Below are positions 1 to 7,530 of a stretch of DNA of 64,000 nucleotides, piece after piece. Location: contig NZ_CP092487.1 in NCBI RefSeq assembly GCF_022429565.1, forward strand, positions 963,001 through 1,027,000. The letters run 5' to 3'. Below the pieces are notes generated by a model. The model was not told where the DNA came from. It ran no database searches and saw only the letters and a list, made by a program, of their open reading frames with translations. Positions within the stretch are counted from its first letter, which is position 1, and every line of letters starts with the position of its first letter. This DNA comes from Lutibacter sp. A64. Lineage in GTDB: Bacteria > Bacteroidota > Bacteroidia > Flavobacteriales > Flavobacteriaceae. The position numbers and the translations under genes were made by a program.

Positions 1-174
1 GTCAAGTTTAATACAAGGCGCACACCAATCTGAACCTTGAAATACTAATATTATGGGTTTGTTTTCTTTGGATGCAATTTCTTTTGCAACTTTAATATCT
101 GTTTGCCATTCTTGAGCCATTGTCGTGCTTACGCATACAACCATTACTAATAATGCCACAATTATTTTTTTCAT
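1..174 (-). CDS. thioredoxin-like periplasmic protein (N-terminal part)
   Basis: The first 58 codons are visible and the gene runs off the left edge. An N-terminal signal peptide (MKKIIVALLVMVVCVSTTMA, cut before QEW) is followed by a segment ending in SDWCAPCIKLD, a WCxPC thioredoxin-fold active site. This is typical of Bacteroidota secreted thioredoxin-family proteins, which keep cysteines reduced or mature cytochromes in the periplasm. The ATG at 172-174 is chosen because the signal peptide begins there. It lies on the same strand as the cytochrome genes at 1210-2750, which fits an envelope redox role, but the two are separated by repeats and a group II intron. Confidence 0.8.
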   Translation of the reverse strand, partial: MKKIIVALLVMVVCVSTTMAQEWQTDIKVAKEIASKENKPIILVFQGSDWCAPCIKLD

Positions 175-300
175 TTTTACTTTTATTTAATATTCATAAA
201 TTTATAGTAAACAATTAGACCAATACCTATCAACGAATGTATTATTTTTTTGTTATATGAATAGCTCATTTTTTTCAGTTTAATATTAGAGTCAATTCGA

Positions 301-387
301 GCGTTGGCAAAGAAACAGCTCTTTTGTTTTTTTTTGTGTTGGCTGATGTTTCGGCAAAAAAAACAAATGTGCTGTTTGGGCGTTGGC
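301..387. repeat. folded repeat, site A (GCGTTGGC-flanked imperfect hairpin)
   Basis: GCGTTGGC (301-308) and GCGTTGGC (380-387) flank an inverted repeat. The left arm is AACAGC-TCT-TTTG (314-326) and the right arm CAAA-TGT-GCTGTT (364-376). The stem is interrupted by two T:T mismatches around one C:G pair. The loop carries GTGTTGGCTG. Sites B (11657-11743) and C (16986-17060) share this architecture with different stem sequences. Confidence 0.7.
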
Positions 388-425
388 TTTTTTAGTTCAA
401 ATGTTGATGTTTAGCAAAATTTTAC

Positions 426-1205
426 GCATTATGCACAACGGTATTTTGTCGAGTAGGCAAGGGGAATTTCACACCAAGCCTCTCACAGAACCGTACTTGA
501 TAGTCTCCCAACATACGGCTCTTCTAAAATGTTTGACATATAGGTTCATCCTCCTAAAAGTTGACCAAATATAAAACATTCTAGCTAATCCCTTTGCTCC
601 AGTTTCATTACAAAACCTTCATCACTACTACGGATTAGTCCGCCTCTACATTTAGTATCGGTATTCTACCTCTAGGTTGTTCCTATTGTGTATTTCCCTT
701 GACAACTAAATGCAGATTCCCGAGTTCCGTAACTAAGCCCGAATAAAGGTCATGCCTCCTATATGACGCCTGTCGCATAGCCAATAATCAGGTAACCGCT
801 ATACTTATAATGTTTGTCTTACTTCAAACACTTTTGACAGAATGTTGCACATTCTCGACACTTCATCAGAGGTTCATTTGCATTCATCTCCTTTATCCAT
901 ACCTGCCAACCTCGTGGATTGGATTCTCCTAAACGCTCAGCACCATGGCTCTTTACCACAGCACCTTTAGGTGGTTTGAAGCCCTCCCCTGAAGAACGAC
1001 CTCGGTGGGTCAACCTCACGGTTTCCACCATCTCAATTACAGCATGCTTAGTAATTATTGCCGACTAAGCTTCTCGGCACACATAAGATTTGTGCGACGT
1101 AAAAATCGAAGATTTTTCCGCCGTAGCAATATTTTTATTGAATGTTTGTTGGTTTGTACCAAATCCGATTTGAGCATAAATTTTATACATTGTTGTACTT
1201 TCGTA
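426..1205. repeat. attC-like hairpin site D, interrupted by the group II intron
   Basis: If 448-1082 is removed, the flanks rejoin into a hairpin. The left arm TATAAGATTTGTGC (447 plus 1083-1095) pairs with GCATAAATTTTATA (1174-1187) with two G-T wobbles, inside an outer CAAC (436-439) and GTTG (1192-1195). The left part, GCATTATGCACAAC (426-439), has the form of a cassette right end as seen in the array at 6751-18480. The right part reads GTTGTACTTTCGTA; I found no matching partner for it in the window. Confidence 0.55.
448..1082 (-). mobile_element. ORF-less group II intron (ribozyme only, 635 nt)
   Basis: On the minus strand the element begins GTGTG (1078-1082), the group II 5' consensus, followed by a GCCGA/TCGGC stem. 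It ends with a canonical 34-nt domain V (488-521: GAGCCGTATG, internal loop, GTACGGTTC, with the AGC triad). A domain VI with a bulged A follows, ending CTACTCGAC at 448. No reverse transcriptase is encoded; the largest reading frame (819-1031) lies inside the ribozyme and looks incidental. A candidate EBS1 (ATAAG, 804-808) can pair with the last five exon bases, CTTAT. Without an intron-encoded protein, mobility or efficient splicing would need a helper in trans. Domain limits were read by eye, not folded. Confidence 0.85.
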
Positions 1206-1209
1206 CTTT

Positions 1210-1788
1210 TTATTTATCTTTTTTCGACCCACTTACTATTCTGGAAATAATTCCTTTTTGGTCAGTAAATTCTGCTATTAATACACCTGCTAAATGGATT
1301 GCAATAAAAGCTATTAGGTAGTAAATACTTAACACATGGATTTCTTCCATTGGTTTTTTAAATTCTTTAGGCCCTAATACTATAATGAGCCCGGTAACAA
1401 GCGAAACAATAACGCATAAATAGAATATAATATATATCCCTTTTTGAAATTTCATTTTTGTGGACAGATTTTTATCAAGAGGATTTTGAATCTTCATATG
1501 TCCGAATGCAGGAATTAATAAACGAATACTAAATAGTGCTACCAATACATAGCCAATGTAAATATGCCAATTCCACATTGGTTGTCTTATCTTTTTCGCT
1601 AAAACAATGAGTTGTTCCTGAGATAGCACCTGGTCAGTAGTACTCAGGTAATCCTGTATGATAGCTGCCACATTATATTTATTGAGCCACGTTAATCGTA
1701 AAAAAATTGTAATTAATAATAGAAGAAATGAAACAGCAATTGTCCAATGAATTATTCTATAGACCTTAGAATACTTTGTAATTTCCAT
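1210..1788 (-). CDS. cytochrome b561-type membrane protein
   Basis: The 192-residue protein has four hydrophobic segments (about 11-30, 74-93, 114-138, 150-170). Histidines near their ends can ligate b-haems: H14 in the first helix, H75 in WNWHIY, H151 in EIHVLS and H164 in AIHLAG. This is the pattern of the bacterial cytochrome b561 / Ni-hydrogenase b-subunit family, which passes electrons through the inner membrane. It lies 173 bp downstream of the cytochrome c lipoprotein gene on the same strand, so the two may form one electron-transfer unit. The physiological donor is not shown by the sequence. The stop lies just beside hairpin site D. Confidence 0.8.
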   Translation of the reverse strand: MEITKYSKVYRIIHWTIAVSFLLLLITIFLRLTWLNKYNVAAIIQDYLSTTDQVLSQEQLIVLAKKIRQPMWNWHIYIGYVLVALFSIRLLIPAFGHMKIQNPLDKNLSTKMKFQKGIYIIFYLCVIVSLVTGLIIVLGPKEFKKPMEEIHVLSIYYLIAFIAIHLAGVLIAEFTDQKGIISRIVSGSKKDK

Positions 1789-1961
1789 AATATTTATTTT
1801 TAAAAATGATTTTTTTTGTTTGAAAAATAGCGGTTTAGAGTAACCAAAAGTGTGGTTTGGTTATTGTGATTTTTCATACTTAAAATTAATTAATTTAAAA
1901 TTAAGAAACGTTGCTAATTAGCAATAATAAATAATTTTAGTTGCGTCTTGTTGACCGTAGT

Positions 1962-2750
1962 TTATTCCTCTTCAAAGAAATTATAAAAGTCATTAAATTT
2001 TGTTTTCATATTTTCAACTAAAGATTTAGCATTTTCAATTGATTTTTCTTCAATTAATAAATGCATATCACTTTCTACACCACTAAAGAAATTATGAATT
2101 TGGTCAAATTTATCGCCTGTGTAAGATTTATCTAACATTATAAATTTAGCTTGTTCAAATAAGTCTTTTCCAAATTGGTTATACTCCTTAATCTCATTAG
2201 ATTTAAAGGTATATAAACTGTTTGTAATGCCATCCAATTTTTTAATAGTTTCCTTTTTTAATTTCCATCTTTCACCATTATTTAATTGTAACCCTCCCAT
2301 CATTAACATTTTCATTTTTGGAGCAGCACCAAAATTGTATTTATAAATAGTTTCAGCAATTAATTTTAATTCATCTTGATTGTAAATTAATTTAGGCATT
2401 AAGTTAAATTTTTTAATAGCCCCAGGCATTAATGTATTTTCTTCAGAAGGGTTATTTATAATATTGGTAATTGCTTTTATAAAGTCTTCTTTATTTTGAT
2501 AATTTGGTAAATAATGCTCTTTAACACGCAGCATTGGTGGTGCAAGCATTTGGTTCATTTTGACAGGATCGGGCACTTCAAAATGACAGATATAGCACTT
2601 ACTTTCTAAAAGTTTATAACCTTTTGTGCTTTTTAAGTCTTGTTGGGATATTGCTATAGCTTCTGTTTTTTTTGTTTGATTATTATTACACGAAATAAAA
2701 ACCACACTTATTATGGTAGCAATTGAAACTAATTTTATTAAATCTCCCAT
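1962..2750 (-). CDS. cytochrome c-like lipoprotein
   Basis: The 262-residue precursor has a lipoprotein signal peptide ending VVFISC and one CxxCH haem site (CYICH, near residue 52). A distal MPK segment (FNLMPK) may supply the axial methionine. The first half (GYKLLESKCYICH, APPM, FNLMPK) closely resembles the shorter protein at 49421-49921, so the two are paralogues. The second half has no recognisable domain and is helical and lysine-rich. It probably carries electrons in the periplasm, attached to a membrane. A strong terminator separates it from the EF-hand gene upstream, so it may have its own promoter. Confidence 0.8.
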   Translation of the reverse strand: MGDLIKLVSIATIISVVFISCNNNQTKKTEAIAISQQDLKSTKGYKLLESKCYICHFEVPDPVKMNQMLAPPMLRVKEHYLPNYQNKEDFIKAITNIINNPSEENTLMPGAIKKFNLMPKLIYNQDELKLIAETIYKYNFGAAPKMKMLMMGGLQLNNGERWKLKKETIKKLDGITNSLYTFKSNEIKEYNQFGKDLFEQAKFIMLDKSYTGDKFDQIHNFFSGVESDMHLLIEEKSIENAKSLVENMKTKFNDFYNFFEEE

Positions 2751-2770
2751 CTTATTTGTTTGTAAAAAAA

Positions 2771-2800
2771 ATATCAGGTGCTTTTACTAGCACCTGATAT
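2771..2800 (-). terminator. intrinsic terminator after the EF-hand gene
   Basis: A perfect 11-bp stem ATATCAGGTGC/GCACCTGATAT has an 8-nt loop and is followed on the minus strand by a run of Ts (2764-2770). It sits just past the EF-hand gene stop and splits the sigma operon from the cytochrome genes. Confidence 0.85.
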
Positions 2801-2806
2801 TTTTAA

Positions 2807-3697
2807 TTATTTATTTTTAAATCTATTTGCTTGATTTTTCGCGAATTCTGAAGGTAAAATAACACCGTCCTTGTTTAAATCAATACTTTCAAACGATGGA
2901 GCACTAGCGCTGTTTTTCATCATACCACCATTTTTAGCATTTTCAGTTTGTCTTTCTTCTCTTACTTTATCAAATTCTGAAGCTGTAATTTGTCCGTTTC
3001 CATCAAGATCAAAAGTATCAAAAGAAGCGCTGTTTTGCATTCTGCCAGTCATTCCTTGCCCGTTTTGTGTATTTGATCTACTATTAAACATATTTGCTTG
3101 GTTTTCTGCAAATTCGTCTTTAGATAGTTTACCATCGCTATTTAAATCAATAGTTTCAAAAGATGGTGAAGTAGCTTTGTTTTTCATCATACCACCTTTT
3201 TTAGCATTTTCAGATTTTTTTTGCGCTCTTACTTTTTCAAATTCTGAAGCAGAAATAAATTCGTCATTATTAAGGTCAAAAGTTTCAAAAGAAGCTCTGT
3301 TTTGCATTCTTCCTTGAGTTGCTCCAACTCCTTGACTTCCTCTCATTCCTTGTCCGTTTTTTGAATTAGATCTGTTATTAAATCTATTTGATTGATTTTT
3401 TGTAAATTCTGAAGAAGATATTACACCGTCATTATTTAAATCAATACTTTCAAACGATGGCGCATTTGCTTTATTTCGCATCATACCACCTTTTTTAGAA
3501 TTTTGAGCTTGTCTTTGTGCTCTTACTTTTTCAAATTCTGAAGCTGTAATTTGTCCATCTCCATCAAGATCAAAAGTTTTAAAAGTACCTCTGTTTTGCA
3601 TTCCTTTACCCATTCTACCACCTTGTGAATAAGAATTGACACTAAATAACAATATTGTTACAAAGGATACTAACGTGATAATTTTTGTTGTTTTCAT
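2807..3697 (-). CDS. secreted protein with six EF-hands
   Basis: A signal peptide (cleavage near SYSQ, residue 25) precedes six calcium-binding loops with the D-x-[DN]-x-[DN]-G-x-I/L-x-x-x-E pattern. The first begins at residue 43 (DLDGDGQITASE); others read DLNNDGVISSSE, DLNNDEFISASE, DLNSDGKLSKDE, DLDGNGQITASE and DLNKDGVILPSE. The third has E for the usual loop glycine. The loops are arranged as three tandem pairs separated by Gly/Met/Asn-rich linkers, suggesting growth by internal duplication. It is probably a periplasmic or surface calcium- or metal-binding protein. It is the last gene before the terminator of the sigma-factor operon and is therefore a likely regulon member. Confidence 0.85.
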   Translation of the reverse strand: MKTTKIITLVSFVTILLFSVNSYSQGGRMGKGMQNRGTFKTFDLDGDGQITASEFEKVRAQRQAQNSKKGGMMRNKANAPSFESIDLNNDGVISSSEFTKNQSNRFNNRSNSKNGQGMRGSQGVGATQGRMQNRASFETFDLNNDEFISASEFEKVRAQKKSENAKKGGMMKNKATSPSFETIDLNSDGKLSKDEFAENQANMFNSRSNTQNGQGMTGRMQNSASFDTFDLDGNGQITASEFDKVREERQTENAKNGGMMKNSASAPSFESIDLNKDGVILPSEFAKNQANRFKNK

Positions 3698-3723
3698 TTT
3701 ATTATTTATTTAAATGATTTTTT

Positions 3724-4236
3724 CTAATTGTTTTTATAACTTTTTTCTTCTGGCATTGGAATAATATCGCTTGAATTAACCATTGCTTTAAATGTTTCAA
3801 ATAATTTCACCTTTTGCTTTTCATTACAAACTTCTTTCATATTAAGGTAATATTGAATGGTTAAATTTTTTAATTCAGTATGCAGAAAACCTAAATCTTG
3901 TGATAATTTATTTAACGTTATGGTGTCCGATTTTTCTTTACCTAACTCTGTTAATAAATCATTTCTATTCTTATCCATTTTTTTAATAATAACATCAGAA
4001 TTTTCGTGATACTGATGCCTAATATCCTGAAATGCTCTATGTTGTTTATTTGAAAGATTTAATGCATCTCTAAAATAACGACCTAAGTGATTTGTAGGCA
4101 TTGCTATTTCCTTATTATCCTGAACCTTATAATTTGAAATTTCACTTTTATTATATAAAATAGTTCCTACTATTGTAAGGTTAAGCAGTATTAAAAGCAC
4201 TATTATTCCAGTTAATATTTTAGTATTTCTTTCCAT
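3724..4236 (-). CDS. Spy/CpxP-like periplasmic heavy-metal sensor protein
   Basis: The 170-residue protein has one N-terminal membrane anchor (about 9-28). The helical periplasmic part contains LNLSNKQHRAFQDIRHQYH, the LTxxQ-type motif of the Spy/CpxP/CnrX family, with histidines that could bind metal. Family members chaperone envelope proteins or sense metals for an ECF sigma system (CnrX with CnrY/CnrH). It starts 5 bp after the anti-sigma gene stop and precedes the EF-hand gene, in keeping with a sensor working with this sigma/anti-sigma pair. The inducing signal cannot be read from the sequence. Confidence 0.7.
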   Translation of the reverse strand: MERNTKILTGIIVLLILLNLTIVGTILYNKSEISNYKVQDNKEIAMPTNHLGRYFRDALNLSNKQHRAFQDIRHQYHENSDVIIKKMDKNRNDLLTELGKEKSDTITLNKLSQDLGFLHTELKNLTIQYYLNMKEVCNEKQKVKLFETFKAMVNSSDIIPMPEEKSYKNN

Positions 4237-4241
4237 TTTTT

Positions 4242-4682
4242 TTATTCTTTTATTAATAAAATGGTTTCAAACTTTTCAAGTTGTAACTCGTTGAAATAAA
4301 TTTCTGATTTGTTACTAAAAGTAGAAGATTCATTAGTTGTTTTGTTGTTTATATTGCCAATATTATAACCTGTATATAGCGTTAATAAAATTAAAGATAT
4401 TGCCATAATTGGTTGAAAAAGTCTTTTTACAAAGTATGTGTTATAACTACTTTTTGGACCTTTATTTTCAGTGATTTTATTCATAATTTCCATATATAAA
4501 TATGGATTGTCTTCTAATTTTTCCTTTTCATTAGTTAAACTGTAAGTCACTTTTAACTCATTTATTTTGCTCTTATATTTCTCTGAATTATTTATAATAC
4601 TGCCTACCCGTGTCATTTCTTTAGGGGAAAGTTCTTTGTTAAAGAATTTCAATAATGTATTATTTGATAATTGAGTTTTCAT
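4242..4682 (-). CDS. putative transmembrane anti-sigma factor
   Basis: The 146-residue protein has an N-terminal cytoplasmic helical part (about 1-85), one transmembrane segment (about 88-106) and a short periplasmic tail. It sits 48 bp downstream of an ECF sigma gene and 5 bp before a Spy-like sensor. That topology and position are those of an anti-sigma factor. The zinc-binding H-x3-C-x2-C signature of ZAS proteins is absent, so it would belong to a non-ZAS group. The assignment rests mainly on context. Confidence 0.65.
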   Translation of the reverse strand: MKTQLSNNTLLKFFNKELSPKEMTRVGSIINNSEKYKSKINELKVTYSLTNEKEKLEDNPYLYMEIMNKITENKGPKSSYNTYFVKRLFQPIMAISLILLTLYTGYNIGNINNKTTNESSTFSNKSEIYFNELQLEKFETILLIKE

Positions 4683-4730
4683 TGTGTTGCTTTTACTTAT
4701 TTGACACCGTTTATAGAATAAACTTTTGCT

Positions 4731-5300
4731 TTATTTTATTTTTTTCAAAATATTTTTTTGAACATTTATTTTAGCCCTATGAATAAGTCCTTCTACTGAA
4801 GCCAATGACACATTCATAATTTCGGCTATTTCTTGATAAGAAATCTCTTCATATTTATGAAGAATAAAAGCTATTTTTTGATTTTCGGGAAGTAATTGTA
4901 TTGATTCTCTTAATATATTTAGCCGTTTTATTTTAATAGAATCAGATTCTTCTTCTATTGAAGTTGGCTCTTCTATTTGTTGTTCGTATTTGGTATTTTT
5001 ATTAAATATGTTGTCAATACTGTTAAAAATATTTCTTTTTTTATTGTCTCTAATAAAATTGAGTGATTTATTTACAGCAATTCTATACAACCAAGTTGAT
5101 AATTTAGATTGATAATTGAAATTTTTTATAGATTCATATACTTTAATAAAAACTTCTTGTGTAATATCTTCCGCATCGTTTTTGTTATGTGTAAAATGAA
5201 AGCAAGTATTTAAAACAAGAGATTGATACTTATCAACTAATATCTTAAAATACAGTTTATTTCCATCTATTATTCCTGAAACTAATTCTTCATCTGTCAT
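4731..5300 (-). CDS. ECF-type RNA polymerase sigma factor
   Basis: The 189-residue protein has both sigma-70 ECF domains. Region 2 (about 10-90) includes DAEDITQEVFIKVY and KLSTWLYRIAVNKSLNFIRD. Region 4 (about 125-185) includes LPENQKIAFILHKYEEISYQ and a helix-turn-helix EIAEIMNVSLASVEGLIHRA. A charged linker of about 40 residues joins them. As first gene of the cluster it probably transcribes its own operon (anti-sigma, Spy-like protein, EF-hand protein). The consensus promoter it reads was not identified. Confidence 0.9.
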   Translation of the reverse strand: MTDEELVSGIIDGNKLYFKILVDKYQSLVLNTCFHFTHNKNDAEDITQEVFIKVYESIKNFNYQSKLSTWLYRIAVNKSLNFIRDNKKRNIFNSIDNIFNKNTKYEQQIEEPTSIEEESDSIKIKRLNILRESIQLLPENQKIAFILHKYEEISYQEIAEIMNVSLASVEGLIHRAKINVQKNILKKIK

Positions 5301-5403
5301 TTATTGCTGCATCATTTATATAGGTTAGACACAAATAAAATTAGAAACTTTTGAGTTAAATCTTTTTTTTTAATATAAATAATTTCCGATGTTTTTTTAT
5401 TCT

Positions 5404-5530
5404 ACTAACGGCCACCGTTGTTGTATATGGTTTGTTGCGTGGTTTAAGCACCTAATTTAGCAAATAAAAACTGAATAGAAAATCCGCAAGGATTTTCGTA
5501 AGTAGGTGAGGACTAGCCATTAATTATATA
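5404..5530. repeat. folded repeat site E (left part, cut by IS110)
   Basis: This stretch contains GTTGTATATGG, GCGTGGTTTAAGCAC and TAATTTAGCAAATAA and ends AATTATATACA. It is visibly related to the middle of the 490-bp repeat (for example 7641-7775: TATATATG, GCGTGTTTTAAGCAC, TAAATTTAGTAAATAA). The expected right end, GTTGCC, lies beyond the IS element at 6751. The fragment AACGGccaCCGTT at its left edge is a small palindrome. Confidence 0.55.
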
Positions 5531-5576
5531 CAGCTTAAGTTTGTAATTTATTAAATTAGACAAATAAACAGAAAGC

Positions 5577-5692
5577 ACAAAAGAGAGGAATAAGGTTATT
5601 ATATACGGAGAGACTTTAGATCTCGTCAATATTGAAAATCCCCTCTTTTTTTCTACACAGATTTCGTACAGTTCTATGAGGCTTTAGACCTC
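5577..5692 (+). ncRNA. candidate bridge RNA region of the IS110 element
   Basis: The non-coding left end is structured. Two short hairpins have the same 7-nt loop CTTTAGA but different stems: GAGA/TCTC (5610-5624) and GAGG/CCTC (5678-5692). An outer pairing of AAAGAGAGG (about 5579-5587) with CCCCTCTTT (5641-5649) encloses the first. IS110-group elements are known to encode a guide (bridge) RNA upstream of the transposase. That this region is one is an inference from position and structure. Confidence 0.4.
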
Positions 5693-5745
5693 GATTTTAA
5701 GTCGTTGAAACTAGCGTAGTATGTCCTTTCAAAAAACATTTTCTT

Positions 5746-6717
5746 ATGAATAAAGATATAAAATATTTTGGACTTGACATCAGTCATTTAGTTTTTGATG
5801 TTACAGATTCTTCTGGGAATTATTACCAGTTTAAAAATAGTATTTCGGGCTTTAAAAAGTTTACAAAATTGCTAGATATTAATAGCCATTGTGTTATGGA
5901 AGCTACTGGTTATTATCATTATCAATTAGCCTATTATTTACAGTAACAAGGTATTAAAGTTTCAGTAGAGAATCCATTATTTGTAAAACGATTTATTCAG
6001 ATGAAGTTGTCTAAAATCAAGACAGATAAAAGCGATTCGAAGTTAATTTGTGAGTACGCCAAACATGTTAAATTAAAGCTATGAAAAGGTAATTCTAAGC
6101 ATCAATTAGAATGCCTTCAAATGACTAGACTCCTTTCTGTGTATACAAAACAAAGCACTATGCTTAAAAATAAATTACATGGAGAAACTGTTTTAGGAAA
6201 CCCAAGTAAAGCGGTTGTGAGTTCTCTAAAACGTAGTTTAAAGCAGCTTCTGAAAGAAATAAAAATGGTAGAAGATAAACTGATGATTTTAGTGAAGCAA
6301 GTACACCAAGATGTTTTAACACGCTTAAAAACGATACCTGGAATTGGAAACAAAACAGCTTTAATGTTAGTTGTTTTAACAGACGGATTTGATCGTTTCA
6401 CAAGCGGAAGCGAATTATGTAGTTATGCTGGTCTAACCCCTGTGATTAGAAAAAGTGGAAGCAGTGTAAATGGACGACCAAAGATTAGTAAAATAGGAAA
6501 TCAAAAGCTTCGAAATTTATTATTTATGTGCAGTTTTAATGCTTGCAAATACAACAAGGCTTGTAAGGAAATTTATGAACGAATAGTAGCAAAAGGAAAG
6601 AGCAAAAAATTAGCATTAATAGCTGTGTGTAATAAACTACTAAAACAGGCTTTTGCTATTGCAAAATCAGGATTAATATATGATGGAAACTATAAAAGTA
6701 CTTTAATGAAAAATTAA
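5746..6717 (+). pseudogene. IS110-family transposase with two in-frame stops
   Basis: One frame of 323 codons encodes a full-length IS110 transposase but is broken by TAA at codon 67 (5944-5946) and TGA at codon 113 (6082-6084). The N-terminal DEDD RuvC-like part shows GLDIS, VMEATG and KTDKSDSKL. The C-terminal Transposase_20 part shows IPGIGNKTALML, SYAGLTPVIRKSGSS (with the candidate serine nucleophile) and KIGNQKLRNLLF. Each stop can be explained by one substitution (TGA from TGG, TAA from a Lys, Gln or Glu codon). No frameshift is present, so decay looks recent. It is probably inactive unless the stops are read through. Confidence 0.9.
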
Positions 6718-6764
6718 TACATTTTTACTTGTTTTTTACCACAGTACTTTGTTGCCAGTAGTTT

Positions 6765-7505
6765 TTATTCAATTAGTTTAGTTAAATCCACATTCGTAAT
6801 TTCTTCAAATATTTGAGCTGCTAATTCTGTGTCAATTTTTCCCATTCCAAAGCTTACAATTTTTCCAATAAGCATCATTTTCAAATCTTTTTTACTGATT
6901 TTTTTGCTTTTCCCTTTTAATTGCTCAATTTCCTCAAATATTATTTCTTGTCCAAAACCAAGTTTCTCAAGCTTTTCCAAAACAGAGTTAATTCGGTCGT
7001 GAAGTTCTGTAAGTTCTTTTAGAGAATAGTCAACATCGTCATCTGTTAATTCACTTTCTGGAACTTGGTAGTTGTCAAATATATTCTGTTGACGTTGAAT
7101 TTCAGAGTTTAGATTCCGAATATTGCTCAATTCTGAACGGTTAATTCTCTCTTTTTCCTTTAAAAAATTCAATTCCTGACTTTGTCTCTTTTTGGTTTCA
7201 TTATCAACAGCTTTTGTCAAATAATCTTGATTTCGAGACAATTCTTTTCGTTTATCAGCTAGCTTTTTTTCAAAGTCAGCAACTTTAGCACTTACGCGTA
7301 TTAACTCCTTTGATTTACTGTCTATTTGTCTTTGATAACTTTGGACTGTAGAAAGATTTTTTGATGAAAAAGCTCTTTTAGATAAATCATTGATTTTAGA
7401 ATTCAAATCAACTTCCTTTTTTCTTTCAGCAACCTGCTTTTTCATTAAATCCGCAATTTGAGAATTTAGTTGGCTGACTTTATTTCTATAGCTACTTACT
7501 GACAT
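6765..7505 (-). CDS. coiled-coil protein of unknown function
   Basis: The 246-residue soluble protein is dominated by a long coiled coil (about 1-150: MSVSSYRNKVSQLNSQIADL onward, many K/E/Q heptads). A short C-terminal part (about 165-246) contains LTELHDRINSVLEKLEKLGFG and a small hydrophobic patch (LIGKIVSFGMGKI). No catalytic motif is visible and I do not recognise the family. It is cassette 1 of the array: its stop follows directly on the cassette left end at 6764, and its promoter box lies in repeat R1, 44 bp upstream of the ATG. Confidence 0.7.
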   Translation of the reverse strand: MSVSSYRNKVSQLNSQIADLMKKQVAERKKEVDLNSKINDLSKRAFSSKNLSTVQSYQRQIDSKSKELIRVSAKVADFEKKLADKRKELSRNQDYLTKAVDNETKKRQSQELNFLKEKERINRSELSNIRNLNSEIQRQQNIFDNYQVPESELTDDDVDYSLKELTELHDRINSVLEKLEKLGFGQEIIFEEIEQLKGKSKKISKKDLKMMLIGKIVSFGMGKIDTELAAQIFEEITNVDLTKLIE

Positions 7506-7530
7506 TATTGGTTGGTTTTCAAATTACTGG

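Larger units (their letters stand above)
5531..6748 (+). mobile_element. IS110-family insertion sequence (decayed)
   Basis: The element of about 1.2 kb consists of a left non-coding region of roughly 200 bp, a transposase pseudogene (5746-6717) and a short right end. The limits are inferred from where the flanking folded repeat is interrupted (after ATATACA at 5530, before TTTGTTGCC from 6748) and are accurate to perhaps 10 bp. No terminal inverted repeat or target duplication was seen, as is usual for the IS110 family. It is the only plus-strand gene in the first 18 kb. Confidence 0.7.

Noticed and set aside
819-1031. 70-residue frame inside the group II intron
   Set aside because: It lies wholly in the ribozyme (domains I-III), has no RT, maturase or endonuclease features, and such frames recur in annotated introns by chance.
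2871-3317. Antisense frame over the EF-hand gene
   Set aside because: A mirror of the EF-hand repeats with no start context or domain; the minus-strand gene fully explains the sequence.
1210-5300. The sigma/cytochrome cluster as a further cassette of the array
   Set aside because: Its left edge reads GTTGTACTTTCGTA, but I found no matching right end (AAAGTACAAC form) near 5300-5410, so the end-matching rule is not met.
5746-6717. Programmed readthrough or stop reassignment in the IS110 transposase
   Set aside because: The two stops are of different kinds (TAA, TGA), with no recoding signal seen, and other genes in the window use both as normal stops. Decay is simpler.
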